64,000 nt of DNA from Pelomonas sp047654805 (GTDB lineage Bacteria; Pseudomonadota; Gammaproteobacteria; Burkholderiales; Burkholderiaceae_C): NCBI RefSeq assembly GCF_047654805.1, contig NZ_JASGIV010000001.1, positions 744,001 to 808,000 of the forward strand. Reading direction: 5' to 3'. The notes under the pieces were generated by a model. That model was given only the letters and a program-made list of their open reading frames with translations, had not been told where the DNA came from and did no database searches. Numbering within the stretch: position 1 is the stretch's first letter; every line of letters begins with the position of its first letter. This document shows positions 1 through 8,601 of the stretch, in pieces. The translations under genes and the position numbers were made by a program.

Positions 1-45
1 CTGGACTTTGCCGGCGCGCAGGCCGCGGCCAAGGCCGTTCGCTGA
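1..45 (+). CDS. C-terminal end of an upstream gene (partial)
   Basis: An open frame enters from the left edge and stops at TGA 43-45, giving 14 residues that end AAAKAVR. It sits 10 bases ahead of an ABC permease start in a same-strand gene chain. A periplasmic substrate-binding protein normally occupies this position in NitT/TauT-type operons, so that is the likely product. This is inferred from position; the visible tail carries no diagnostic motif. Confidence 0.5.
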   Translation: MDFAGAQAAAKAVR

Positions 46-55
46 CGAGGCGCTG

Positions 56-886
56 ATGAGCGCCGTCCTTCCCGCAACCGCTGCACCACGCCGCGAAACG
101 CGTCTGGCCCGGCGCTGGCCGCTGGCCCGGTTGTCGCTGCAGTTGCTGTCCCTCATGGGCTGCCTACTGCTTTGGCAACTGGCCTGCGCCTACCGCATCA
201 ACCTGGGCTTCGTCACCTTCTCCAACACGCCTCGTCCCGCGGAGGTGTTGGATGCCGCACTACAACTCGCGCAATCGCCCAAACTCTGGCCGCATCTGTA
301 CAGCAGCCTGACCCGCGTCGGCGCCGGCTTCGGCCTCGCGGCCGTGCTGGGCGTGACGCTGGGTCTGCTCATCGGCCGCATCCCACTGGCAAACAAGCTG
401 CTGCTGCCCCCGCTGGAAGTGCTGCGCCCCATCCCCGCCGTCGCGTGGATTCCGCTGTCGATCCTGATGTTCCCATCGTCCGAGGGCAGCATGATCTACA
501 TCACCTTCGTCGGCGCGCTTTTCCCCATCCTGCTCAACACCATCCACGGTGTGCAGCATGTGGACGTGCGCCTCGTCGCCTCCGCCCGCGGCCTTGGCAC
601 CCGAGGCTGGCGTCTCTTCACCGAAGTCATCGCACCGGGCGCCGCACCCAGCATCGTTACAGGCCTGTCCATCGGAATGGGCACTTGCTGGTTCTGCCTC
701 GTCACCGCCGAAATGATCGCCGGCCAGTACGGCATCGGCTACTACACGTGGGAGAGCTACACGGTGCAGGCCTATCCCAACATCGTCGTCGGCATGCTCG
801 TCATCGGCGCCTTGGGCATGGGCAGCAGCGCGCTCATCACCTGGGCCGGTGCCCGGCTCATGCCCTGGCAGGGAGCAAAGCGATGA
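56..886 (+). CDS. ABC transporter permease (NitT/TauT/SsuC type)
   Basis: A 276-residue inner-membrane permease of the BPD_transp_1 fold, with about six hydrophobic segments; the first covers roughly residues 30-55. A cytoplasmic loop with 'SARGLGTRGWRLF' followed by PGAAPSIVTG matches the EAA coupling loop of SsuC/TauC permeases that contacts the ATPase. I chose the ATG at 56 (MSAVLPAT) over an upstream in-frame start at 8, because 8 would overlap the end of the preceding gene heavily. The stop overlaps the next gene's start as ATGA (883-886), which suggests translational coupling. The substrate cannot be read from the permease. Context (two amidases downstream) suggests a small amide or ureide. 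Confidence 0.88.
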   Translation: MSAVLPATAAPRRETRLARRWPLARLSLQLLSLMGCLLLWQLACAYRINLGFVTFSNTPRPAEVLDAALQLAQSPKLWPHLYSSLTRVGAGFGLAAVLGVTLGLLIGRIPLANKLLLPPLEVLRPIPAVAWIPLSILMFPSSEGSMIYITFVGALFPILLNTIHGVQHVDVRLVASARGLGTRGWRLFTEVIAPGAAPSIVTGLSIGMGTCWFCLVTAEMIAGQYGIGYYTWESYTVQAYPNIVVGMLVIGALGMGSSALITWAGARLMPWQGAKR

Positions 887-1722
887 CTGAAACGACGAAC
901 AAGGACGGCCGCATCCAGGTCGACCGCCTGTCCATCGAACTCGGCGAAGGCCCGGCACGCTTCGAGGTACTGCACGACCTGTCCGTCACCATCGAGCCCG
1001 GCGAGTTCGTCTGCCTGCTGGGGCCCTCAGGCTGCGGCAAATCCACGCTGCTGGGTGCGCTGGCCGGGCACCTCGCGCCCTCGCACGGCCAAGTCACGCT
1101 GGACTTTGAGCCCATCACCGGCCCCGACCCCGACCGCGGCCTCGTCTTTCAGCAGCACACGCTGTTCCCTTGGAAGACCGTGCTCGACAACGTCGGCTAC
1201 GGGTTGAAGATGAAGGGCGTACCGCGTGCCGCGCGTGAGCATCGCGCGGTGGAACTGCTGCAGCTCGTCGGCCTGCAAGGCTTCGAGCACCGCTACCCGC
1301 GCGAGCTGTCCGGCGGCATGCAGCAGCGCGTGGAGATCGCGCGCGTGCTCATCAACAACCCGCGCGTGCTGCTGATGGACGAGCCCTTCGGCGCGCTCGA
1401 CGCGTTGACGCGCAGCCGCATGCAGGAGCTGTTGCTGGACTTGTGGACGCGCATGCGCACGACCGTCGTGTTCGTCACGCACGACATCGACGAAGCCCTC
1501 TTCCTCGCCGATCGCGTGCTCGTCATCGGCCCTCGCCCCGGCCGCATCGTCGAAGAACTGAAGCTCGATTTCGCCCGCCCCCGCAGCGCAGCGCTGCTGA
1601 CCGACCCCGCCTTCGTGCAGCTCAAGCGCCGCTGCCTCGCGCTGCTGCGCGAGGACGGTCTCGCACCGCCGCTGGAACGGCTCTCACCCCTTGGCGCGCC
1701 GCAATGGCGCTTCGCTGTATGA
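883..1722 (+). CDS. ABC transporter ATP-binding protein (TauB/SsuB type)
   Basis: A 279-residue nucleotide-binding subunit. Walker A is GPSGCGKST (residues about 47-55), the Q-loop is in LVFQQHTLFPW, the signature is ELSGGMQQRVEIAR, Walker B is VLLMDEPFGALD, and the switch His is in VFVTHDIDEALFLADRV. The HDIDEA and FGALDALTR wording is typical of the nitrate/sulfonate/taurine importer class. It would energise the permease encoded at 56-886. Both ends overlap neighbours by ATGA (883-886 and 1719-1722). Confidence 0.93.
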   Translation: MTETTNKDGRIQVDRLSIELGEGPARFEVLHDLSVTIEPGEFVCLLGPSGCGKSTLLGALAGHLAPSHGQVTLDFEPITGPDPDRGLVFQQHTLFPWKTVLDNVGYGLKMKGVPRAAREHRAVELLQLVGLQGFEHRYPRELSGGMQQRVEIARVLINNPRVLLMDEPFGALDALTRSRMQELLLDLWTRMRTTVVFVTHDIDEALFLADRVLVIGPRPGRIVEELKLDFARPRSAALLTDPAFVQLKRRCLALLREDGLAPPLERLSPLGAPQWRFAV

Positions 1723-2696
1723 CCAACCTGATCGACCCCGAAGTGCAGGACCTGCTCGACCGCCTGGCCGACCCCGACGCCAGCGTGCGCCGCGTCGCCG
1801 TGCTGGATTTTGCCGATGTCGAGGACGAAGCCCTGCTGCCGGCCCTCGCGCAACTGCTGCGCCACGACCCCGAGCCCACGCTGCGCGCCGAAGCCGCCCG
1901 CGCGCTGGCGGGCTGGGATGAACCCGCGGTCGTCGACGCCCTCGCCACCGCGCTGAGCGACACGGCGGAAGTCTCGACCGCCGCTGCCCAGTCGCTCACC
2001 GAGCTGAAGGACCCGCGTTCCGGCCAGCGCCTGCTGGCACACGCCGCGTCGGCCGATGCCTTCATCAGCGCAGCCGCGCTGCGGGCACTGCGCGAACTGC
2101 GTGTGCCCGCCGCCGCCACGCCGGCGCTCGCGGCCCTGCAGCATGCCGACGCCACGGTGCGCCGCGAGGCCGTCGCCGTGCTCGGCTGGCTCAAGCACGC
2201 GGCGGCGCTGCCGCTGCTGACGCGCGTCGTCATCGGCGATGCCGACGCCGAAGTCCGCCGCGCGGCCGCCGGCGCCCTCGGCCTCGCCACGGCCGATCAG
2301 GTACCCGGAGTTCAGGCCGCGCTCTGCGAAGCGCTGCAGGACCCGGCCTGGAACATCCGCGAGGAAGCCGCCTCCACGCTCGGCAAGCTGCGCGCCACGG
2401 CTGCGGCCGGCGCGCTGCGCGCCGCGATGGACGACGACTACTGGCAAGTGCGCCTGCGCGCCGCCCGGGCCCTCGGCCGCATCGCCGACGTGCAGGCCGT
2501 GCCCGTGCTGAGCCAGGCGCTCATCCACCCCGCCGGCAACCTGCGCAAGGAGGCGGCCATCGCGCTCGGCGACATCGGCGACGCGAGCGCCGTGCCGGTG
2601 CTGCAGGCCGCGGGCGCCGACCCGGACCCTGAGGTCCGCAAGGCCGTGCGACTGTCGTTGCAGCGCCTGGGCGCACCCGCCGGAGTCGACCGATGA
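1719..2696 (+). CDS. HEAT-repeat protein
   Basis: A 325-residue, alanine- and leucine-rich protein built almost wholly of helical repeats of about 31 residues (for example 'DADAEVRRAAAGALGLA', 'DPEVRKAVRLSLQRLG'). This is the HEAT/PBS-lyase repeat pattern with a conserved D-x-x-V-R at each turn, about nine repeats in all. No catalytic motif or signal peptide is visible, so it is probably a cytoplasmic scaffold or binding protein. The start at 1719 is preferred to 1704 because it overlaps the ATPase stop as ATGA, as throughout this operon. Its role beside ABC transporters is unknown; it could hold the ATPases together or sense substrate. Function is not assignable from sequence. Confidence 0.85.
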   Translation: MTNLIDPEVQDLLDRLADPDASVRRVAVLDFADVEDEALLPALAQLLRHDPEPTLRAEAARALAGWDEPAVVDALATALSDTAEVSTAAAQSLTELKDPRSGQRLLAHAASADAFISAAALRALRELRVPAAATPALAALQHADATVRREAVAVLGWLKHAAALPLLTRVVIGDADAEVRRAAAGALGLATADQVPGVQAALCEALQDPAWNIREEAASTLGKLRATAAAGALRAAMDDDYWQVRLRAARALGRIADVQAVPVLSQALIHPAGNLRKEAAIALGDIGDASAVPVLQAAGADPDPEVRKAVRLSLQRLGAPAGVDR

Positions 2697-2980
2697 ACGC
2701 CGTGCCTGAGGCCGTCGACCTGACGCCCGGCGCGCTGCGCCTGCGCTGGGCTGACGGCATCGCGGAACTGTCCGCTGCCCGCCTGCGCGCCGCCTGTCGC
2801 TGCGGCGGCTGCCGCGCGCGCGCCGGGCGTGGCGAGCCAGCCGCTGCGCCGGCCGATCTCGTCGACGCGGTCCCGGTGGGCAGCTACGCGATCAACCTCG
2901 TCTTCAGCGACGGCCACGATCGTGGCATCTACCCGTGGGACTGGCTGCACGAGCTGTCGGCTGCGGCTGTTCAGGACTGA
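2693..2980 (+). CDS. DUF971 / gamma-butyrobetaine hydroxylase-like N-terminal domain protein
   Basis: A 95-residue stand-alone domain. The motifs 'LRLRWADGIAELSAARLRAA', 'CRCGGCRA' and 'GIYPWDWLHEL' match the DUF971 family, the small domain found at the N-terminus of gamma-butyrobetaine hydroxylase. The cysteine cluster C-x-C-x-x-C near residue 36 resembles the metal-binding part of that domain. It overlaps the HEAT gene by ATGA and is followed after 2 bp by a second ABC ATPase. Cysteine metal binding is inferred; the role in the operon is unknown. Confidence 0.8.
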   Translation: MNAVPEAVDLTPGALRLRWADGIAELSAARLRAACRCGGCRARAGRGEPAAAPADLVDAVPVGSYAINLVFSDGHDRGIYPWDWLHELSAAAVQD

Positions 2981-2982
2981 CC

Positions 2983-3891
2983 ATGTTCCGCTTCACCGAA
3001 CGCGACGTCATCGGCAATGACAACGGCACGGCGGACTTGGCAGATGCAGGCCGGCAGCCCGCCGAGCCGCGCCAGACCGCGCGCCACGGCGGCGGAATCC
3101 GTTTCAGAGACCTCGGCGTCACGCTCGGCACCGGCCGGCAGCGCGTGGAGGCCGTGCAGGGCGTGGACTTGCATGTCGGCGAGGGCGAATTCGTGTCCAT
3201 CGTCGGGCCGTCGGGCTGCGGCAAGAGCACGCTGCTCAACGTGGCGGCCGGCTTCGTGTGCGCGACCCTGGGCCGCGCCGAACTGGACGGCCAAGCCATC
3301 ACCGCGCCCGGCCCCGAGCGCGGCGTCGTGTTCCAGCAGTACTCGCTCTTCCCCTGGCTCACCGTGCGCGGCAATGTCGAGTACGGCCTGCAGGTGCGCG
3401 GCCTGCCCAAGGCCGAGCGAGCCGAGATCGTCGACGAGCTGCTCGTGCGCTGCGGGCTGATGGGCTTTGCCGGCCACTACCCCGAGCAACTGTCCGGCGG
3501 CATGCGCCAGCGCGTGGGCATCGTGCGCGCGCTGGCCAACAACCCACGCGTGCTGCTGCTGGACGAGCCTTTCGGCGCACTCGACGCGCAGACCCGCATC
3601 GTCATGCAGGAGATCCTGCTCGACATCTGGACGCGCTACCGCACCTCGGTGCTCTTCATCACGCACGACATCGAAGAGGCCGTGTTCCTCTCCGACCGTG
3701 TCTACGCGATGACCGCGCGGCCGGGCCGCATCAAGGCCGAGCTGCGCATCGACCTGCCGCGCCCGCGCCACCATGACCTGCTGGACTCGCCCGAGGCGCT
3801 GGCCCACGTGCGCACGCTGCGCGCCGCCATCCGCGAGGAAAGCCTGCAGGCCATGGCCGCCGAACTCCCTTCCCACCGCCAAGCCCCATGA
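2983..3891 (+). CDS. Second ABC transporter ATP-binding protein (NitT/TauT type)
   Basis: A 302-residue ATPase with a roughly 38-residue N-terminal extension before the ABC domain. Walker A is GPSGCGKST at about residues 75-83, the Q-loop is in VVFQQYSLFPW, the signature is QLSGGMRQRVGIVRA, Walker B is VLLLDEPFGALD, and the switch is FITHDIEEAVFLSDRV. The starting ATG (2983) follows the DUF971 stop by 2 bp. It serves the second importer of the operon, with the binding protein at 3888 and the permease at 4855. It is clearly related to, but not a copy of, the ATPase at 883. Confidence 0.93.
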   Translation: MFRFTERDVIGNDNGTADLADAGRQPAEPRQTARHGGGIRFRDLGVTLGTGRQRVEAVQGVDLHVGEGEFVSIVGPSGCGKSTLLNVAAGFVCATLGRAELDGQAITAPGPERGVVFQQYSLFPWLTVRGNVEYGLQVRGLPKAERAEIVDELLVRCGLMGFAGHYPEQLSGGMRQRVGIVRALANNPRVLLLDEPFGALDAQTRIVMQEILLDIWTRYRTSVLFITHDIEEAVFLSDRVYAMTARPGRIKAELRIDLPRPRHHDLLDSPEALAHVRTLRAAIREESLQAMAAELPSHRQAP

Positions 3892-4847
3892 CCATGATCC
3901 GTTCCCTCGTACTCATCGCCGGCGTCGCCCTGTCGCTGCACGCCGCCGCGGCCGACAAGGTCCGCCTCGCCATCAACCTGTCGCCCATCTCCGCGCTGCC
4001 GCTGATCGCGCAGAACAAGGGCTACTTCCAGCAGCAGGGGCTGGAGGTGAGCATCGCCAACTTCACGTCCGGCCGCCAAGCGCTGGAGACGGTGCTCGGC
4101 GGCGGCGCCGAGATCGCCACCGCGGCCGAGGCGCCCGTCACGGCGGCCACCTTCGCCAGGCAGAAGGTCGCCCTCGTCGCGCGCATGGAGTATTCGGAGC
4201 TGAAGACCCTCGTCGTCGCGCCCGGCTACAAGACGCCGGCCGACCTGAAGGGCAAGCGCATCGGCTACGCCGCCGGCACCGGCAGCGAGGTCTACACGCA
4301 CGAGCTGCTCAAGCGCATCGGCCTCACCAAGGCCGACGTGACCCTCGTCAACCTGCGCCCGCAGGACATGATTGCCGCGGCCGCGTCGGGCAGCATCGAC
4401 GCGTACAACATCTGGGAACCGTATGTCGCCAATGGCCGCAAGGCGCTGGGCGACAAGGCGAAGCTGCTGTCGCTGGAGAACGTCTACTCCGAGACCTTCA
4501 ACGTCGTCGTCACCGACGACTACGCCAGGAAGAACCCCAAGCTGCTCGCCAGTTTCCTGCGAGCGCTGCTGGATGCCGAGCGGTGGCTCAAGGCCAACCG
4601 TGAGGACGCCATCACGCTGACTGCACAACTGACCGGCATGAAGCGCGAGGACCTCGCTGAAGTCTGGAACGACTATGTGTTCGAGCTGGTGCTGGACGAC
4701 CTCACCAACAAGGCGCTGACCAAGCATGCGCAATGGCGCATCGACAGCGGCAACGCGGCCGGTGGCGCGACGACGCTGCCGGACTTCTCGGCGGTCATCC
4801 AGACCGGCCCGCTGAAGGAAGTCGCGTCGACGCGCGTGAAGCTCTGA
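3888..4847 (+). CDS. ABC transporter substrate-binding protein (NMT1/SsuA-like)
   Basis: A 319-residue periplasmic binding protein. The N-terminal signal peptide (hydrophobic LVLIAGVALSL, cleavage near HAAAA-D) is followed by 'LIAQNKGYFQQQGLEVSIA', the classic opening of NitT/TauT/THI5-type binding proteins. 'GKRIGYAAGTGSEVYTHELL' and 'SGSIDAYNIWEPYV' are the usual second-lobe motifs. The start at 3888 overlaps the ATPase stop (ATGA); an in-frame ATG at 3894 is possible. The ligand is unknown. The adjoining amidases suggest a nitrogen-rich small molecule. Confidence 0.88.
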   Translation: MTMIRSLVLIAGVALSLHAAAADKVRLAINLSPISALPLIAQNKGYFQQQGLEVSIANFTSGRQALETVLGGGAEIATAAEAPVTAATFARQKVALVARMEYSELKTLVVAPGYKTPADLKGKRIGYAAGTGSEVYTHELLKRIGLTKADVTLVNLRPQDMIAAAASGSIDAYNIWEPYVANGRKALGDKAKLLSLENVYSETFNVVVTDDYARKNPKLLASFLRALLDAERWLKANREDAITLTAQLTGMKREDLAEVWNDYVFELVLDDLTNKALTKHAQWRIDSGNAAGGATTLPDFSAVIQTGPLKEVASTRVKL

Positions 4848-4854
4848 CGGGACC

Positions 4855-5601
4855 ATGAACGCCTCGCAAGTCGCCCGCCTGGCCTCGGTGCCGCTGCTGA
4901 TCGCGCTGTGGCAGGGCGTCAGCGCGCTGCAGTTCGTCAACCCGGTGCTGTTCCCGTCGCCATGGGAGGTGGCCCACTCGCTGTGGGACTACCTCGGCGC
5001 CGGCGACGGCTGGGCTGACCTGCTCGCCAGCCTGAGCCGCGTCGGCGTCGGCTACGTGGTGGGCGCGGCGGCTGGCGTGCTGGTGGGCATCCACACCGGC
5101 ACGCGGCCCTTCATCGCGGGGCTGCTGTCGCCCGCGCTGCAACTGCTGCGGCCCATCCCCCCGATTGCTTTCGTGCCGGTCGTCATCGTCTGGTTCGGCC
5201 TCACTGAATGGGGCAAGTGGTTCCTCGTCTGCTGGGGTGTGTTCTTCGCAGTGTGGCTGTCGGCTCACATGGGCGTGCAGCGCGTCAACGAAAACCTCGT
5301 GCGCGCGGCGCTGAGCCTGGGCACAGGGCGGCAGCGGTTGCTGTGGACGGTGCAGCTGCCGGCGGCCGCGCCGGTCATCCTCGTCGGCCTGCGCACGGCC
5401 GTGAGCATCGCCTTCTACACGCTCGTCGCGGCTGAACTGGCAGGCGCCTTCGCCGGCATCGCCTACCGCATGGAAATCAGCCAGCAGAACATGCAGATCG
5501 GCCACACGATGGCCGGCCTCGTGCTGCTCGGTGTGGTGTCGGCGTGTGCCGACAAGCTGTTCGAGTGGGGCTCGACGCGCCTTGTCCACTGGAAAGCCTG
5601 A
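4855..5601 (+). CDS. Second ABC transporter permease (NitT/TauT type)
   Basis: A 248-residue inner-membrane permease with about six hydrophobic segments. Motifs include 'LRPIPPIAFVPVVIVWFGL', typical of SsuC/TauC, and the coupling loop 'RAALSLGTGRQRLLWTVQLP'. It starts 7 bp after the binding-protein stop and is followed after 1 bp by the amidase. It completes the second importer of this operon with the genes at 2983 and 3888. Confidence 0.9.
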   Translation: MNASQVARLASVPLLIALWQGVSALQFVNPVLFPSPWEVAHSLWDYLGAGDGWADLLASLSRVGVGYVVGAAAGVLVGIHTGTRPFIAGLLSPALQLLRPIPPIAFVPVVIVWFGLTEWGKWFLVCWGVFFAVWLSAHMGVQRVNENLVRAALSLGTGRQRLLWTVQLPAAAPVILVGLRTAVSIAFYTLVAAELAGAFAGIAYRMEISQQNMQIGHTMAGLVLLGVVSACADKLFEWGSTRLVHWKA

Positions 5602-5602
5602 C

Positions 5603-7009
5603 ATGAGCTACAGCTTCGACTTCAAGACCCTCGCGCGCGCCTACGCCACGCGCGACCTCACGCCGGGGCAACTCGTCGACGAACTGCTGCGCTGCCTGGC
5701 CGCGCGCGGTGATGACAAGGTCTGGCTGCACCGCGCCACCGAGGCCGAACTTCGCCAGCAGGCCCGTGATCTCGAAGCCCGCCGCGCGAGAGGCGAGGCC
5801 CTGCCGCTCTACGGCCTGCCCTTCGGCGTGAAGGACAACATCGACGTCGCCGGCTGGCCCACCAGCGCCGGCTGTGCCGCCTTCGCCTACGTGCCCACGC
5901 GCAGTGCCGCCGTCGTCGAGAAGCTGCAGGCCGCCGGCGCGCTGCTCGTCGGCAAGCAGAACATGGACCAGTTCGCCACCGGCCTCGTCGGCGTGCGCAC
6001 CACCACCGGCCACTGCGCCAACGCCATCGACGCGCGCGTCGTGCCCGGCGGCTCCAGCTCGGGCTCGGCGGTCGCGGTGGCGGCGGGCGTCGTGTCCTTC
6101 TCCATCGGATCGGACACCGGTGGCTCCGGCCGCGTGCCCGGCGCGCTGAACAATGTCGTCGGCCTCAAGCCCACACCGGGCGCGGCCAGCACGCGCGGCT
6201 TCCTGTATTGCAACCGCAGCTTCGACGTGCCGCCCGTGTTCGCGCTGACGGTGGACGATGCCTACGCGGTGCTGCAGCAGATCGTCGGCCCCGACGACGA
6301 AGACCCGTACACCAGCCAGCACCTGCCCACCGAGCCCACCGCCTGGCAACCCGGCGCGCTGCCCGCGCGCTGGCGCTTCGCGGTGCCTGCAGCGCCGCAC
6401 CTGGACTTCTTCGGCGACGACGCACAACGCCGTGCGTGGGAGCGCACGCTCGACGTGCTCACCGCGCTCGGCGGCGAGCGAGAAGAGATCGACTTCGCGC
6501 CCTTCCTCGAAGCCGGCCGCCTCGTCTTCGGCGGCCCGCTGATCGCCGAGCGCTGGCTGACCTACGGCCGCACCGTCGAGCAACACCCTGGCGCCGTGCA
6601 CCCGGCTGTCAAGCAGGCACTGCTCGCCAGCCGCGACTACAGCGCCGCCGACACCTTCGGCGCCCTTTACCGCCTGCGCACATTGCAACGAGAGGTCGGC
6701 CGCCGGCTGCGCGACACGCTGCTCGTCACACCCACCGTCGGACGCATCCCCACCGTGGCCGAGGTGGACGCCGAGCCCATGCTCGCCAACAGCCGCATGG
6801 GCCACTACACCTACTTCGCCAACCCGTTGCGCCTAGCCGCCGTCAGCGTGCCCGCCGGCTGGCGCGACGACGGCCTGCCCTTCGGCCTGCAGATCGTCGG
6901 CCCGAGCTTCAGCGAGCGCCCCATCGGCGCGCTCGCACGGGCCGTGCAGCAACGCCTCGGCGGCCGGCTGGGCGCGAGCGGGCATCGCCTGGGGAACATC
7001 CCCACATGA
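5603..7009 (+). CDS. Amidase-signature enzyme, allophanate hydrolase-like
   Basis: A 468-residue amidase-signature hydrolase with the Ser-cisSer-Lys triad visible: Lys about 77 in PFGVKDNID, cis-Ser about 152 in PGGSSSGSAV, nucleophile Ser about 175 in SDTGGSGRVPG. The block 'LNNVVGLKPTPG' followed by 'STRGFLYCNRSFDVPPVFALT' resembles the N-terminal amidase half of allophanate hydrolase (AtzF/DUR1 type). Full-length allophanate hydrolases run to about 600 residues. This protein ends after the amidase part, so the C-terminal domain is absent. Allophanate or a related carboxamide is the likely substrate; the assignment to a specific substrate is inference. It overlaps the next amidase as ATGA (7006-7009). 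Confidence 0.82.
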   Translation: MSYSFDFKTLARAYATRDLTPGQLVDELLRCLAARGDDKVWLHRATEAELRQQARDLEARRARGEALPLYGLPFGVKDNIDVAGWPTSAGCAAFAYVPTRSAAVVEKLQAAGALLVGKQNMDQFATGLVGVRTTTGHCANAIDARVVPGGSSSGSAVAVAAGVVSFSIGSDTGGSGRVPGALNNVVGLKPTPGAASTRGFLYCNRSFDVPPVFALTVDDAYAVLQQIVGPDDEDPYTSQHLPTEPTAWQPGALPARWRFAVPAAPHLDFFGDDAQRRAWERTLDVLTALGGEREEIDFAPFLEAGRLVFGGPLIAERWLTYGRTVEQHPGAVHPAVKQALLASRDYSAADTFGALYRLRTLQREVGRRLRDTLLVTPTVGRIPTVAEVDAEPMLANSRMGHYTYFANPLRLAAVSVPAGWRDDGLPFGLQIVGPSFSERPIGALARAVQQRLGGRLGASGHRLGNIPT

Positions 7010-8499
7010 CGCATCCGTACAGCTGGGAGCGCTGGTCCGCGCTCGGCGCTGTCGACATCGCCGACCACGTGCGCCGCGGCGAGGTCTCGGCCGCCGAAGT
7101 CGCCGCCCAAGCCCACGCCGCCGCACTGCGTGTCGAGCCGCAGATCAGCGCTCTCGTCGAATTGCTCGACGAACCGCACCACGCGCCCGACGTGGCCTTA
7201 CCGCCAGCCCGCGAGGGCCTGCTCGCTGGCGTGCCCTTCTTCCTGAAAGACCTTGGCTCCTCCATTGCAGGCCTCAAGCGTGAGAACGGCTCGGCGCTGC
7301 ACCGCGACGAAGTCGTCACCCGCACCGACCCGCTGCCCGCCGCGTGGCTGAAGCAGGGGGTGCAGGTGCTCGGCCGCGCGACGACCGCCGAACTTGGCAT
7401 GGGCTATGACACCAGCACTGTCTACCGCGGCCTGCAGGTCACCCGCAACCCGTGGAACACAGCCCGCACGGCCGGCGGCTCGTCAGGCGGCAGCGCCGCG
7501 CTCGTCGCTGCGGGCGTCGTGCCTCTCACCCACGCGACCGACGGCGCCGGCTCCATCCGCCAGCCGGCCGCGCTGAACGGCCTCGTCGGCCTGAAGGTCA
7601 GCCGCGGCCTGCTGCCGCTGCCCTGGCATGTGAACGAGCTGCTAAACACATCGATGGTCGAAGGTGTGTTCGCGCGGACGTTGGAAGACACGGCCCTCGC
7701 GCTCGACGCGGCAACGTCCGAGCCCGCCCCGCTCGGCAAGCTCTACAGCGCCGGCCAGCACAGCGGCCCCACGCAGGCGCTGGCCGCGTTGGGGCGGGAC
7801 CTACCACGCCCGCTGCACGTCGGCTTCACCACCGACGCTTTCGGCCGCCCTGGCGGCTGCGAGCCGCAACGTGCCGCCGTCGTGCGCAATGTCGCCGCAG
7901 CTCTAGACCGGGACGGTCACCACGTCGAAGACATCTGCCCTGCCGATCTGCCCGACTGGTCGGTGCTGTGGCGCTCGTTCAAGACTTTCTGGGCCGGCAT
8001 GCGCGCCGCCTCGTGGCGGCTGACGCATGGAGATCTATCGCCAGAACAGGTAGCAAGCCTCTCACCCGGCGTCCAGGGATACTGGCGGGCCTCGTCCGAC
8101 TATGGTCAGTCGGATCTCATGCGGTACCTAGGCGACAACGTCAAGACCGCTCTCGCATTTGGAAAGCTCCTTGAGCGTTTTGACGTGTTGTTATTGCCTG
8201 TGGTGCCGTTCTCCACTCCATTGGCCAATACAACTCTTTCACCGGCTGTCGCGCACGAGTTTGAAGGCTTTTTGGAGAACTTTCTGGATGCTGGGCGATA
8301 CACCATGCCAGCCAACGAAGCTGGGCTGCCCGCGCTTGCATTAGCCGCTGGGCTCGACACAGAAGGCTTGCCAATGGGTATCCAGCTCTACGGTCGCTGG
8401 GGAGAGGAAACCGCACTACTGCAAGCCGGCGCCGCGGTGCAACGAGTCATTCAGCCCTTGGCACCACGGCCAGCTGTTCATGTGATGAATCGTTGCTGA
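7006..8499 (+). CDS. Amidase (amidase-signature family)
   Basis: A 497-residue amidase with Lys about 81 in 'GVPFFLKDLG', the serine pair in 'TAGGSSGGSAALV', and the nucleophile in 'TDGAGSIRQPAALNGLVG'. It is the last gene of the plus-strand importer operon and is translationally coupled to the first amidase. Base composition changes inside the gene: around 7800-7860 it is about 73 % GC, whereas 8160-8280 is about 51 %, although the frame stays open and amidase C-terminal motifs (GLPMGIQLYGRWGEE) continue. The 3' part may therefore have come in by recombination with a foreign amidase gene, next to the integrase that follows. Confidence 0.87.
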   Translation: MTHPYSWERWSALGAVDIADHVRRGEVSAAEVAAQAHAAALRVEPQISALVELLDEPHHAPDVALPPAREGLLAGVPFFLKDLGSSIAGLKRENGSALHRDEVVTRTDPLPAAWLKQGVQVLGRATTAELGMGYDTSTVYRGLQVTRNPWNTARTAGGSSGGSAALVAAGVVPLTHATDGAGSIRQPAALNGLVGLKVSRGLLPLPWHVNELLNTSMVEGVFARTLEDTALALDAATSEPAPLGKLYSAGQHSGPTQALAALGRDLPRPLHVGFTTDAFGRPGGCEPQRAAVVRNVAAALDRDGHHVEDICPADLPDWSVLWRSFKTFWAGMRAASWRLTHGDLSPEQVASLSPGVQGYWRASSDYGQSDLMRYLGDNVKTALAFGKLLERFDVLLLPVVPFSTPLANTTLSPAVAHEFEGFLENFLDAGRYTMPANEAGLPALALAAGLDTEGLPMGIQLYGRWGEETALLQAGAAVQRVIQPLAPRPAVHVMNRC

Positions 8500-8601
8500 C
8501 GTGCCGAGATGAGGCAAATCGCGAAGGCGACAGAAAACGAAGATGTCCGCGGAGACTTAGGCCCCATCAAGCCTGCAATTGCACCCGTCCGGCGATCAGC
8601 T

